The notes under the pieces are model-generated. The model saw nothing but the letters and a program-made list of their open reading frames with translations. It was not told the origin of the DNA and searched no databases. This document shows positions 51,559 through 59,707 of a stretch of DNA of 64,000 nt, one piece after another. The position numbers and the translations under genes were made by a program. The stretch comes from Eubacterium sp. (GTDB taxonomy: Bacteria > Bacillota > Clostridia > Lachnospirales > Lachnospiraceae): positions 62,001 through 126,000 of the forward strand of contig JAETSX010000001.1 in assembly GCA_021769425.1 (NCBI GenBank), read 5' to 3'. Position 1 is the first letter of the stretch, and each line of letters opens with the position of its first letter.

Positions 51559-52212
51559 CTAACGCTCCAGATATTCGATCACTTCTGCAAGGCTGTCAAA
51601 GATTTCCATTACGCCTGCTTTGCGCATTTCCTCCAAATCCTCTTCAAATCCGTAGGAAACGCCGATGCAGTCAATCCCCGCTTCCCTTGCGCCTCTGGCG
51701 TCATACCGGCTGTCTCCGATCAGCACGGCCTCCCTCTTATCGGAAATGCCAAGACGCTTTACCGCATCGTTTAACACCTCCGCTTTTTCCCCGATATTCT
51801 CTTTCAACCTTGCCCCGCAAATCAGGTCAAAATAATGCGCCACTCCCAGCCGTTCCAAAATCCGGCAACAGGGCGCTTCTTCCTTGGAGGACGCCACTCC
51901 CAGCTGATACCCTTTTTCCTTTAAAACCTGCAATGCCTCCTTCACGCCGGGAAACAATTCACACTCAAATAATCCTATGGTTTCATACCGTTCCCGGAAA
52001 ATCAGATCCGCCTCCTGGGCCTTCTCTTTCGAAAATCCATATTCCCGCTGAAAGGAATCTGCCAGCAGCGGGCCGATAAACCGCCGGACGGTATCTTTAT
52101 CCGGCGCCTCCATTCCGTATTTTTCAAGGGCATAGCGGACGCTTTTGTCCACGCCCTCCTCTGTGTTCACCAAGGTGCCGTCCAGGTCAAATAGTATCGT
52201 GGCCTTCTTCAT
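51559..52212 (-). CDS. HAD hydrolase, phosphoglycolate phosphatase/PpaX-like
   Basis: 217 residues. Motif I is LFDLDGTLVNTEEGV, motif II GVASSKEEAP, and motif IV VLIGDSRYDARGAREAG. A helical cap lies between motifs I and II. It dephosphorylates small phosphate esters or pyrophosphate; the substrate is not deducible. AAAGGAGGAAGAAGCA overlaps the end of the moxR-like gene 14 bases upstream, so it belongs to that transcript at least in part. Confidence 0.9.
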   Translation of the reverse strand: MKKATILFDLDGTLVNTEEGVDKSVRYALEKYGMEAPDKDTVRRFIGPLLADSFQREYGFSKEKAQEADLIFRERYETIGLFECELFPGVKEALQVLKEKGYQLGVASSKEEAPCCRILERLGVAHYFDLICGARLKENIGEKAEVLNDAVKRLGISDKREAVLIGDSRYDARGAREAGIDCIGVSYGFEEDLEEMRKAGVMEIFDSLAEVIEYLER

Positions 52213-52226
52213 TGCTTCTTCCTCCT

Positions 52227-53849
52227 TTATGACAAACGTTCCAGTAATTTTCTGCGCTTTTCATCAAAAAGCAATTCCTGATTATACTGATAGTATCTTT
52301 CGCAGCCGCAGTCCTCCAGAAATTTCACACTGTAATAATTGGAATTCAGTTCTGTGATAAACATTACCATTTCCTGTCCCGTCCCAAAGGCTCCTTCCAG
52401 AAAATCAAACGCATACTCCAAAGCCTCCAGCGACTGACTCCGCTGCTTCTCATAGGTTTCATTTTCCAGGGCGAACATTTCCTTGACCCGCTCAAAGGAA
52501 GGCTGTTTCTCCCGAATTCCTTCCATCTTCAAAGTCTGTCCGAACCTTTCTAAGGCATGCAAAATCCTTTGATATTGTTTATCTTCCTCCCTGTTCAAAA
52601 GTTCCGCTTTCTTTAAACTAATATAATCTTTATTTAATTTATCGCATATACTGTAAAACAATTGCTGTCCGTCAGAAATTTCAGTATCATATCCGGTCAG
52701 CTGCTGTCCGTCAGAAATTTCAGTATCATATCCGGTCAGCTGCTGTCCGACGGAAACCTCTGAATCATCTACACTCAACTGCTGTCCGTCAGAAATTTCT
52801 GAATTACACTCTGTCAGTTCCTTAAATTCTAACAAACAGGACTGCAGCCGCTCCATATATGATTCCCACTGCACAGCCTTTTTCAGCATTTCGCTGACTC
52901 TGGAAAGAATCAATCCCAATACACTGAGCCGCTCGTCAAAGGAAGCATGTCCGATTTTCTTTAACAGAATTTCATCCAGATGTCCCCGGAAAATTTCTTC
53001 TAACTGATAATCGGTCTGATACTTGTCATACAGTTCCAGATAATTTGCAAAATCTTTGGCGATTTTCGGAAATTGAATATATTGAGCCACCACTTCCCGG
53101 TCCGGGGTTTTTCCAAGCTTCTCATATACCTGAATAAAATCCGACAAATCTTCCCATCCTCTGGGCGTTGCAAAATTCCTGCCGTCCACAGTGGTTTCCA
53201 TCTGATAAAAGTTCTGTTTTCTGGTATTTAAATAGGAAATAACCGCTCCGTGAAGCCCCTGGCGATAAGCATATTCTTTCCAGACTTCAAAATCGGCCTC
53301 CACGTCAATCCGCTTTACCCTGTCCATGGTCACCACATCAAATTCCCGCACGGACTTATTATACTCCGGCGGATTCCCCGCCGCAGCAATCACCCATCCC
53401 TCCGGTATTTTATGATTTCCAAAAGATTTGCACTGAAGAAACTGCAGCATGGCAGGAGCCAGGGTTTCCGATACGCAGTTAATCTCATCCAGAAACAATA
53501 TCCCCTCCGAAAGCCCGGTCTGTTCCATTTTCTCATAAATGGAAGCTACAATTTCACTCATGGTATACTCTGTCACGGCATATTCCCTGCCCCCGTATTG
53601 CTTTTTGGAAATAAAGGGCAGGCCAATGGCGCTCTGCCTGGTATGATGGGTAATGGTATAGGCCACCAGCCCGATTTTACATTCTCTGGAAATCTGCTCC
53701 ATAATCTGTGTTTTTCCCACGCCGGGAGGTCCCAGCAGAAGCATGGGCCGCTGACGGATGGCGGGAATTTCGTAAGCTCCGTATTCATCTTTTTTAAGAT
53801 AAGCTTCTATGGTGTTTTTGATCTCTTCCTTGGTTCTTTTAATGTTCAT
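52227..53849 (-). CDS. MoxR-type AAA+ ATPase
   Basis: 540 residues. Walker A is LGPPGVGKTQ at 39-48, Walker B ILFLDEINCVSETLAPAMLQ, and sensor 1 is in WVIAAAGNPPEYN, typical of MoxR-family AAA+ proteins. Residues 345-396 are four copies of a 13-residue repeat (TEISDGQQLTGYD-like) placed between the ATPase and the C-terminal helical domain. MoxR proteins act as chaperones on a VWA-domain partner, and one is encoded immediately upstream on the same strand. AAAGGAAACAGCA precedes the ATG. Confidence 0.9.
   Translation of the reverse strand: MNIKRTKEEIKNTIEAYLKKDEYGAYEIPAIRQRPMLLLGPPGVGKTQIMEQISRECKIGLVAYTITHHTRQSAIGLPFISKKQYGGREYAVTEYTMSEIVASIYEKMEQTGLSEGILFLDEINCVSETLAPAMLQFLQCKSFGNHKIPEGWVIAAAGNPPEYNKSVREFDVVTMDRVKRIDVEADFEVWKEYAYRQGLHGAVISYLNTRKQNFYQMETTVDGRNFATPRGWEDLSDFIQVYEKLGKTPDREVVAQYIQFPKIAKDFANYLELYDKYQTDYQLEEIFRGHLDEILLKKIGHASFDERLSVLGLILSRVSEMLKKAVQWESYMERLQSCLLEFKELTECNSEISDGQQLSVDDSEVSVGQQLTGYDTEISDGQQLTGYDTEISDGQQLFYSICDKLNKDYISLKKAELLNREEDKQYQRILHALERFGQTLKMEGIREKQPSFERVKEMFALENETYEKQRSQSLEALEYAFDFLEGAFGTGQEMVMFITELNSNYYSVKFLEDCGCERYYQYNQELLFDEKRRKLLERLS
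52662..52817 (-). repeat. In-frame 39-bp tandem repeats in the MoxR gene
   Basis: Four head-to-tail 39-bp units start at 52662, 52701, 52740 and 52779 (each CTGCTGTCCGTCAGAAATTT-like). Units 1 and 2 differ only at the first base. They encode a 13-residue polar repeat. Confidence 0.95.
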
Positions 53850-53941
53850 TGCTGTTTCCTTTTTTAATCTGCATTAAATTTCTATCTTTCAACTTGTTTT
53901 CTATATTATTTCATCTGCAATCTTTTCCGCCTGATCCAAAG

Positions 53942-55249
53942 CTATTTCACATACAGCTCTTCCCGATCCAAAATTAACTTTATGGCCCAGGGCGGCACAT
54001 CCACATCCTGATAATCCTCCCGAAAGAACACAAAAGCCGTATCATACACAGGCTTTTTCAGCGGAAATCTCCCGTATCCGTCTGTAAAATAAATTAAACC
54101 CCGCAGCTTCCCGAAGGTTTTTCTCGCCAGAAGCAAATTGACATATTCAAAAGCCGGGCGAAAATCCGTGCCGCCCATGCCTTTCACCTGAAACCGTTCC
54201 ATATAAGCGGCAAGCTGTCTCTGATTCTCTATCACAATATCAGACTGCACCCGTTCGTCACACTGGATGATGTGAATACAGAATCTGCGGGAAAAAGATT
54301 CTGACTGGCTTAAAATGCTGTAGGTTTCTTCCAGAAATTTCTGCACCAGGCTTGCCTTGCAGGACATGGAAGTGTCAATTACGATCACAAAATCTTCAAT
54401 TTTCTGCACTTCCCTGGTTTCCTGATGCTCAATCAAGGGCATATTCCCATACAATTCCATGCCGTAATTGTAAAAAATATAGTCAAAGCTGTCCAGATCC
54501 ACCTGCATTTCCTCTTTCAGCACACAGAATTTCTTCAAAAATTCCCGGTAATCGTACCGTTCCCGGTTTTCTATATGGATCTGTTCTGCCAATCCTTTGG
54601 AATCTTCGGCCGCCTCCTTGGAAAAAGTCTCCAATTCCGTTTCCATCTTATCCCGGATGTCTTTCCAGCGGTTCTGCTGTTCTAAGGGGGATTTGGGTCC
54701 CGAATTCTTATTCTGCCAGAGCGCATGCTCGTCCACGGCAAATTCCTGCATCATCCTCGCCAGAATACGGATATCCGGCTCCGCTTGTTTCAGCAGACGA
54801 AACACCCCTTCACCGTGAATCACCGGAATCTTTTTCAGCAGTCCGTCATACACGGCTCTGCGGTAAGGTCTGGGCGGATTGCGCAGACAGCGAAGCGCCA
54901 GACCGTCCAACACATATTCTGCCGCAATATCGCAGGAAAGATCCCAGAGCGTCTCCTCCTCCGGCTGGGGGAGATTCCAGACATGCCCAAACAGGCAATG
55001 CAGTACACTGTGAAGATAACAGCGGTTTACCGGCACATTTCCAACTCTGTATTGTGCGATCAAAAATTCTGGGTTGTATCGGAAAATTTTCCCGTCTGTT
55101 GCGGTTCTCCCCAATGTCATAGAAGGCTCCGGCGTCAGGCTGTTCAGCGCAACATCCAGAAAACGCAGGTTCAGATACAGCTCGCTTCTGCAATCCTTTA
55201 ATATTTCGTTGCAAACCTCAATTTTTTCCATCAAAGCTTCTTCAAACAT
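53942..55249 (-). CDS. VWA-domain protein with N-terminal metallopeptidase-like domain (DUF2201-like)
   Basis: 435 residues. The N-terminal part has a zinc-peptidase-like LHSVLHCLFGHVW (H80, H84) followed by DLSCDIAAEYVLD. The C-terminal von Willebrand A domain has the MIDAS sequence VIDTSMS (D292, S294, S296) and MGGTDFRP. This pairing is typical of the DUF2201 proteins that partner MoxR ATPases. It is 92 bases upstream of moxR and 46 after the LRR gene. There is no signal peptide, so action is cytoplasmic. The function of these pairs is poorly defined. Confidence 0.88.
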   Translation of the reverse strand: MFEEALMEKIEVCNEILKDCRSELYLNLRFLDVALNSLTPEPSMTLGRTATDGKIFRYNPEFLIAQYRVGNVPVNRCYLHSVLHCLFGHVWNLPQPEEETLWDLSCDIAAEYVLDGLALRCLRNPPRPYRRAVYDGLLKKIPVIHGEGVFRLLKQAEPDIRILARMMQEFAVDEHALWQNKNSGPKSPLEQQNRWKDIRDKMETELETFSKEAAEDSKGLAEQIHIENRERYDYREFLKKFCVLKEEMQVDLDSFDYIFYNYGMELYGNMPLIEHQETREVQKIEDFVIVIDTSMSCKASLVQKFLEETYSILSQSESFSRRFCIHIIQCDERVQSDIVIENQRQLAAYMERFQVKGMGGTDFRPAFEYVNLLLARKTFGKLRGLIYFTDGYGRFPLKKPVYDTAFVFFREDYQDVDVPPWAIKLILDREELYVK

Positions 55250-55295
55250 ACTGTTTTCCTTTTATTAAAATCAAATTTAATTTATATATATCATC

Positions 55296-56321
55296 CTATA
55301 AAGAAAAATGACGTGTCTTTTTGGGAAATCTCCGGTGAGTAATATCCATCAGGCGGCTTACCATCTGTGTATCTTTCCTGTCGTTTGCCGCCTGTATCAG
55401 CGTTTCCAATTCCTCTCTTGTGCCTGCAAATTCTTCCGCCAGCCAGCAAAGTTCTTCCCAGCTCTCCTGTTCCAGCAGGCAGACAGAACATTGCCTCCAA
55501 TGCTCCCTCAGCCATCCGCCGTATTCTTCGCCGGCAGAACGCTCCAGACAATATGGAAACATCAGTCTTGAGACTGCCATATTCAGAATATTTATAAAAT
55601 CTATATTATATTTTCCAGTTTCAAATAATTTATCATATTCCTGAAATACAATCTGGGTATTCCGAAAGGTATTCCGATACTGGATGCCCATTCCATGGGT
55701 TTGGGTGGAAATAATCCTTGCCGGAGTATTTTCCACCGCTTCCTCGAAAAACTCCGGAAATACCAAACGCCAGAGGGGAAGGCTTCTGCTTCTTTCCCCT
55801 GAGTGCGCAGGAACGCTGATTTCAGACATTGGATAACATTCCACGGTCACAGCCTGTTTCAAATCTTGGAGGATTTCCCGCAGACATGACCTTCCTTCTG
55901 TCTGATGCACCGCAAGCCAGGTAAGCCGTTCACATCCGGTAAAGCCCCCTGCCCCCATAAAAGCAATATTACTGTAAAAAGACAGCCTGCGAAACCGGAT
56001 ACAATTATAAAACACATACCGGCCCAGCCGCCGAATGGTCCGGGGCAGATACAGTTCTTCCAACAATCCGCCGCAGATACAGGTAAGTTCTCCGTCATAT
56101 TCCGGTTCCCCTTCCATCTCCTCTGCAAAGGCATAATCGGACAGTTCTGTCACCGGCATCCCTTCCAGCTGCGCCGGAATCGCCACCCGGCCGTTTTCTC
56201 CGTAGCACCGCAGAACAGAAACGCCGCTATTTACGATTTGATAGGAAAATTCCTGCTTCTCTGTTATGAGTCCGCCCTCCGGCATAATTCCGACTTTTGA
56301 TATCATTCCATTCTCTGACAT
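55296..56321 (-). CDS. Leucine-rich-repeat (BspA-like) protein of the MoxR-VWA locus
   Basis: 341 residues. Residues 25-145 resemble BspA-type LRR_5 repeats: GRVAIPAQLEGMPVTELSDY, LLEELYLPRTIRRLGRYVFY and RFRRLSFYSNIAFMGAGGFT. The C-terminal 130 residues are helical (YKYDxx-like segments: LNMAVSRLMFPYCLE, LIQAANDRKDTQMVSRLMDI). There is no signal peptide, unlike surface BspA proteins. It is the first gene of the triad and perhaps a recognition subunit. GGGAGTCGGAGCT precedes the ATG. Confidence 0.78.
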   Translation of the reverse strand: MSENGMISKVGIMPEGGLITEKQEFSYQIVNSGVSVLRCYGENGRVAIPAQLEGMPVTELSDYAFAEEMEGEPEYDGELTCICGGLLEELYLPRTIRRLGRYVFYNCIRFRRLSFYSNIAFMGAGGFTGCERLTWLAVHQTEGRSCLREILQDLKQAVTVECYPMSEISVPAHSGERSRSLPLWRLVFPEFFEEAVENTPARIISTQTHGMGIQYRNTFRNTQIVFQEYDKLFETGKYNIDFINILNMAVSRLMFPYCLERSAGEEYGGWLREHWRQCSVCLLEQESWEELCWLAEEFAGTREELETLIQAANDRKDTQMVSRLMDITHRRFPKKTRHFSL

Positions 56322-56382
56322 AGCTCCGACTCCCGACTTTTATTTCTGGCTTAAGAACTGTTAAGAAATATTACTCCGGCGG

Positions 56383-56477
56383 TTATACTCACGAGCATAT
56401 TTATTTGCCAAATCATTTGCTTTTTTCCTCAAAGCTATGAACAATCTTCTGGCAAATGATTTCGCTCACGGGTATAA
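56383..56477 (-). repeat. Dispersed 94-bp palindromic repeat, copy 4 (inverted)
   Basis: Read on the minus strand it runs TTATACCCGTGAGCGAAATC, ATTTGCCAGAAGATT, AGCAAATGATTTGGCAAATA, then GCTCGTGAGTATAA. The terminal arms are complementary over about 13 bases. The best-preserved arms of the family are in this copy. Confidence 0.8.
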
Positions 56478-56541
56478 ATACCGCAACATTTTGCCTGCCC
56501 AAATCTCCATCTGCTGCGATATTTAACCGCCGGAATAATAT

Positions 56542-56660
56542 ACTAAGCGTCGAAAAAACTGACGCTAAGCATAACAATATGCACACAGCCGCACAAAGGA
56601 AAATTGCCGCTTTACGGCATGCGGCTGGCGCAACTGCACGGCAAATCTTTTGCCGTGCAG
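56542..56660 (-). repeat. Three-hairpin structured element, copy 2
   Basis: On the minus strand CTGCACGGCA/TGCCGTGCAG, the core GCGCCAGCCGCA...TGCGGCTGTG with GCCGT-AAA-GCGGC inside, and GCTTAGCGTC/GACGCTTAGT follow each other. The core matches copy 1 at 17160-17284, while the outer stems have changed on both sides and still pair. It lies between folBK and the LRR gene. Confidence 0.7.
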
Positions 56661-56703
56661 CATAACTTGTGAATAGTGCGCAGGATTTTATATATATGGG
56701 GTT

Positions 56704-57537
56704 TTACGTCTTTTCTATTTCCTTCAGCATCTGACCCGCTGTTTTATGGAACAAGGGATGTCTCAGATAAGGCGCCAGCTCCGCCAGAGGCTTCAGCACA
56801 AACTCCCGGTTCTGCATATCCGGATGGGGAATCTGAAGTTCCATGGCATCGATCACCCGATCATCATAGAATATAATATCCAAATCCAGCGTTCTGGGTC
56901 CCCAGTGCACCAGCCTCTCCCGTCCGGCCTTCTGCTCTATTTCCTGAAGAGCCTTCAGCAATTCCCAGGGTCCTAGCAGCGTGCGGAGTTTTATCATGCC
57001 GTTTAAAAAATCCGGCTGCTCTGTCATTCCGTAGGGGCTGGTGGCAATGATCTCCGATACCTGTTCCACCTTACAGTCTTTCCTGGCCTTCAAAGCCTCT
57101 ATTCCCATCTGGATATAATTTTCCCGCTCCCCCAGATTGGAGCCGATGGCTACAAAAGCCTGATGCCATCCCCGCTCAATTTCCACCGATACAGATTCCA
57201 GCGGAAGGCCGATTGGAGCCCAGGGCTTTCTGATTTCCAGCCTGATTCTCTCCATAGCAGGAAATCGGAGCAGCACGGCCTCTGCCATCTGCTCTGCCGC
57301 CGCTTCAATCAGCCGGAAGGTATGCTCTGTCATAAAAGAAGCCATAAAATGTGAGACTTCTCCATAATGTATTGATTTTGTTAAGTCATCTTTTAATCCA
57401 GCTTCCCGTATGGAAATGTACAAATCAGCGTCCACTTCAAATTTTTGTCCCAACCGGTTCTCTTCCGGATAAACCCCGTGTTTTCCAAAAACTTCAAGAT
57501 TCCTGATGTGTATTTTGTCCCATGCTTCTTCTTTCAT
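56704..57537 (-). CDS. folBK: Bifunctional dihydroneopterin aldolase / HPPK (FolB-FolK fusion)
   Basis: 277 residues. Residues 1-120 are dihydroneopterin aldolase (IRNLEVFGKHGVYPEENRLG, SIHYGEVSHFM). Residues 128-277 are 6-hydroxymethyl-dihydropterin pyrophosphokinase (AFVAIGSNLGERENYIQMGI, RWGPR-like HWGPRTLDLDIIFYDD, IPHPDMQNREFVLKPLAEL). It converts dihydroneopterin to the pyrophosphorylated pterin used by FolP. It is the last gene of the folate operon. CAGGAGGACGGGCA precedes the ATG. Confidence 0.96.
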   Translation of the reverse strand: MKEEAWDKIHIRNLEVFGKHGVYPEENRLGQKFEVDADLYISIREAGLKDDLTKSIHYGEVSHFMASFMTEHTFRLIEAAAEQMAEAVLLRFPAMERIRLEIRKPWAPIGLPLESVSVEIERGWHQAFVAIGSNLGERENYIQMGIEALKARKDCKVEQVSEIIATSPYGMTEQPDFLNGMIKLRTLLGPWELLKALQEIEQKAGRERLVHWGPRTLDLDIIFYDDRVIDAMELQIPHPDMQNREFVLKPLAELAPYLRHPLFHKTAGQMLKEIEKT

Positions 57538-57657
57538 TGCCCGTCCTCCTGAAATCTGTTTGCCTGCCCGTTCCTCTTAACTGCCGCGCCTTCCATGGCC
57601 TCTTTCTCCGCCTGGCTCTTTCCCCGCTTCCCTCAGCGGCCCGGTCCTTTCCATGGC

Positions 57658-58488
57658 CTATTCCATTTCCTGTTCTCTGCGCCAGCCATCCCGAATGGCC
57701 TCCGCCATCTGTACCGCCCTTTTGTTTTCTTTGACGTCATGAACCCGGACAAAGGCGCACCCGCTTAACACTGCCTGCACTGTGGTAACCAGCGTTCCTT
57801 CCATCCGTTCTTCCACTGGAAGATCCAGGGCAAGGCCGATGACGGACTTTCTGGAAGTTCCTAAAAGCAATGGAAATCCCAGTTGATGCAATTCCCCGAG
57901 TCTGCAGATGGCCTCTAAATTGTTCTCATAACTCTTTCCAAATCCCACGCCCGGATCTAAGATGATCTTATCCTCTGGAATTCCTGCATCCCCGGCTATT
58001 TTCAGAGTTTCCTGCAAATCAGATTTCATCTCTTCCATAAAATTATGATAAACCGCTTCCTTCCGATTGTGCATCAGACAGCAGGCCGCCTTTGCTTCGC
58101 TAATCAGCCCTGCCATATCTTTGTCATACTTCAATCCCCAGATATCATTCACCAGATCTGCTCCTGCTTCCAGGCAGGCTTTTGCCACCTTTGCCTTATA
58201 AGTATCCACAGAAATCGGAATATCAAATCTGGATTTTACCTGTGTAACCACCGGCGCGATCCGCTGAATCTCCTCTTCTTCCGTAATCTGCTGATGGCCC
58301 GGCCTGGTAGACTCCCCGCCGATATCAATAATATCCGCCCCTTCCGCAATCATCTGCTCCACATGGGCAAGGGCCAGGTTCAGGCGGTTGAATTTACCTC
58401 CATCGGAAAAGGAGTCCGGCGTTACATTTAAAATGCCCATCACATAAGTATGTTTTTCTGTCTCAAATATTCTGTTTCCAATCTTCAT
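57658..58488 (-). CDS. folP: Dihydropteroate synthase
   Basis: 276 residues from ATG 58488 (GGGAGGAAAAC). The signatures are MGILNVTPDSFSDGGKF, DIGGESTRPGHQ, KIILDPGVGFGKSYENN and LGTSRKSVIG. It condenses hydroxymethyl-dihydropterin pyrophosphate with p-aminobenzoate and is the sulfonamide target. It lies between the HD protein (14 bases) and folBK. Confidence 0.97.
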   Translation of the reverse strand: MKIGNRIFETEKHTYVMGILNVTPDSFSDGGKFNRLNLALAHVEQMIAEGADIIDIGGESTRPGHQQITEEEEIQRIAPVVTQVKSRFDIPISVDTYKAKVAKACLEAGADLVNDIWGLKYDKDMAGLISEAKAACCLMHNRKEAVYHNFMEEMKSDLQETLKIAGDAGIPEDKIILDPGVGFGKSYENNLEAICRLGELHQLGFPLLLGTSRKSVIGLALDLPVEERMEGTLVTTVQAVLSGCAFVRVHDVKENKRAVQMAEAIRDGWRREQEME

Positions 58489-58502
58489 GTTTTCCTCCCA
58501 TT

Positions 58503-59042
58503 CTACCAGAAGATTCCCTGATTTTTTCTCTCTTTGCTCCAATTGCACTGCGCCCCGGCGTTGCAGCAAAAGCAGTTTCTGGAACGGTTGTCTGCTTCTT
58601 TTATTAAGTTAATAAAATCTTTATTTAACTTCTGCTCATCCATGTATTCTAAACTGAATTCGAAAGCCTCTTTCTCTCCCCGGTGTTCCGAAATAGCTGC
58701 CAGAATATCCCTCTGTTCTTCCCTGGGATACTGAATCCGGATCAGCAATTCTCCCGCAAGGGCTGCGCCTGCCCTGTGATGAGGCATGCCGCTTTTTACT
58801 TCTGCAAGCCTGCCCAGATCATGCAGAAGCGCTGTCAGATAAATTTTCTCCTTTAAAGGTTCCCCAGGCTTCTCTGCTCCTTCCTGCCCCCGCTCCAATG
58901 CCAGAATCCATCCGATCCGGGCCACATCCAGCAGATGAGAAAGCCCATGCTTACAGAATATCCGGTCTGCCTCTGTCTGTTCCAGCTCTTTTACCAATTG
59001 CAGATACTCTGTTTCTTTCAATAAACGTTCCACATATTTCAC
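58503..59042 (-). CDS. HD-domain phosphohydrolase in the folate operon
   Basis: 179 residues from GTG 59042, ten bases after GGAGG; the frame is open upstream but without a ribosome site. The HD metal motif is visible: KHGLSHLLDVARIGW supplies the first His and LTALLHDLGRL the HD pair, with HHRAGAALAGELL and ISEHRGEKEAF further His ligands. It sits between folE and folP. No dedicated dihydroneopterin-triphosphate phosphatase is present, so a role in that missing step is an attractive inference. The C-terminus ends in a Cys-rich NCFCCNAGAQC. Confidence 0.85.
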   Translation of the reverse strand: MKYVERLLKETEYLQLVKELEQTEADRIFCKHGLSHLLDVARIGWILALERGQEGAEKPGEPLKEKIYLTALLHDLGRLAEVKSGMPHHRAGAALAGELLIRIQYPREEQRDILAAISEHRGEKEAFEFSLEYMDEQKLNKDFINLIKEADNRSRNCFCCNAGAQCNWSKERKNQGIFW

Positions 59043-59149
59043 GCTATGAATTCCTCCACATATCCTCTTTCCAACAAATCCCGGGATCTCCACTCTCTGG
59101 CTTTCCTGTTTCCCATCATGGTTCCATGTCAAAATCTCTTCCCATCACT

Positions 59150-59707
59150 TTATCTTCCCATCATCCGCCAGAATTCCTCCTGCAGCCCTTTCTCTTCTTC
59201 AAATTTTCCTCTGGTTACCAGGGTTACGGTCTGCGTCCCAGGCTTCTTCACGCCCCGCATCGTCATGCACATATGCTCCGCTTCCACCATTACCATCACC
59301 CCTTTGGGCTGCAGGTATTCCATCAAGGCGTCTGCAATCTGCACGGTCAGCTGCTCCTGAAGCTGGGGGCGTCTGGCATAGACTTCCACCGTCCGCGCCA
59401 GTTTGCTCAGTCCCACCACTTTTCCATCGGGCAGATAGGCAATATGCGCTTTCCCATAAAAAGGCAATAGGTGATGCTCACAGGTGGAGTAAAACACAAT
59501 ATCCTTTTCCAGCACCATACCGCTGTCTTTCACAGAAAAGGTTTTGCTTAAGTAAGGCTCCGGCGTCTGATTCAAACCTGCAAAAATTTCCTCATACATT
59601 CTTGCAATTCTTCCCGGCGTCTCTCTTAATCCTTCCCGGCCCACATCCTCTCCGATCCCTTCCAGCAGAAGGGTAACAGCCCTTTCTATTTTCTCTTTGT
59701 CTATCAT
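59150..59707 (-). CDS. folE: GTP cyclohydrolase I
   Basis: 185 residues. The zinc and catalytic residues are in [20 protein letters not shown] and [17 protein letters not shown]. It opens GTP to dihydroneopterin triphosphate, the entry to folate. Its ATG overlaps the folC stop (TTATGA), so the two are translationally coupled. Confidence 0.97.
   Translation of the reverse strand: MIDKEKIERAVTLLLEGIGEDVGREGLRETPGRIARMYEEIFAGLNQTPEPYLSKTFSVKDSGMVLEKDIVFYSTCEHHLLPFYGKAHIAYLPDGKVVGLSKLARTVEVYARRPQLQEQLTVQIADALMEYLQPKGVMVMVEAEHMCMTMRGVKKPGTQTVTLVTRGKFEEEKGLQEEFWRMMGR

Noticed and set aside
54352-55122. A 256-codon open frame on the + strand
   Set aside because: It is antisense to the VWA-domain gene and has Pro/Ser/Arg-rich shadow composition.
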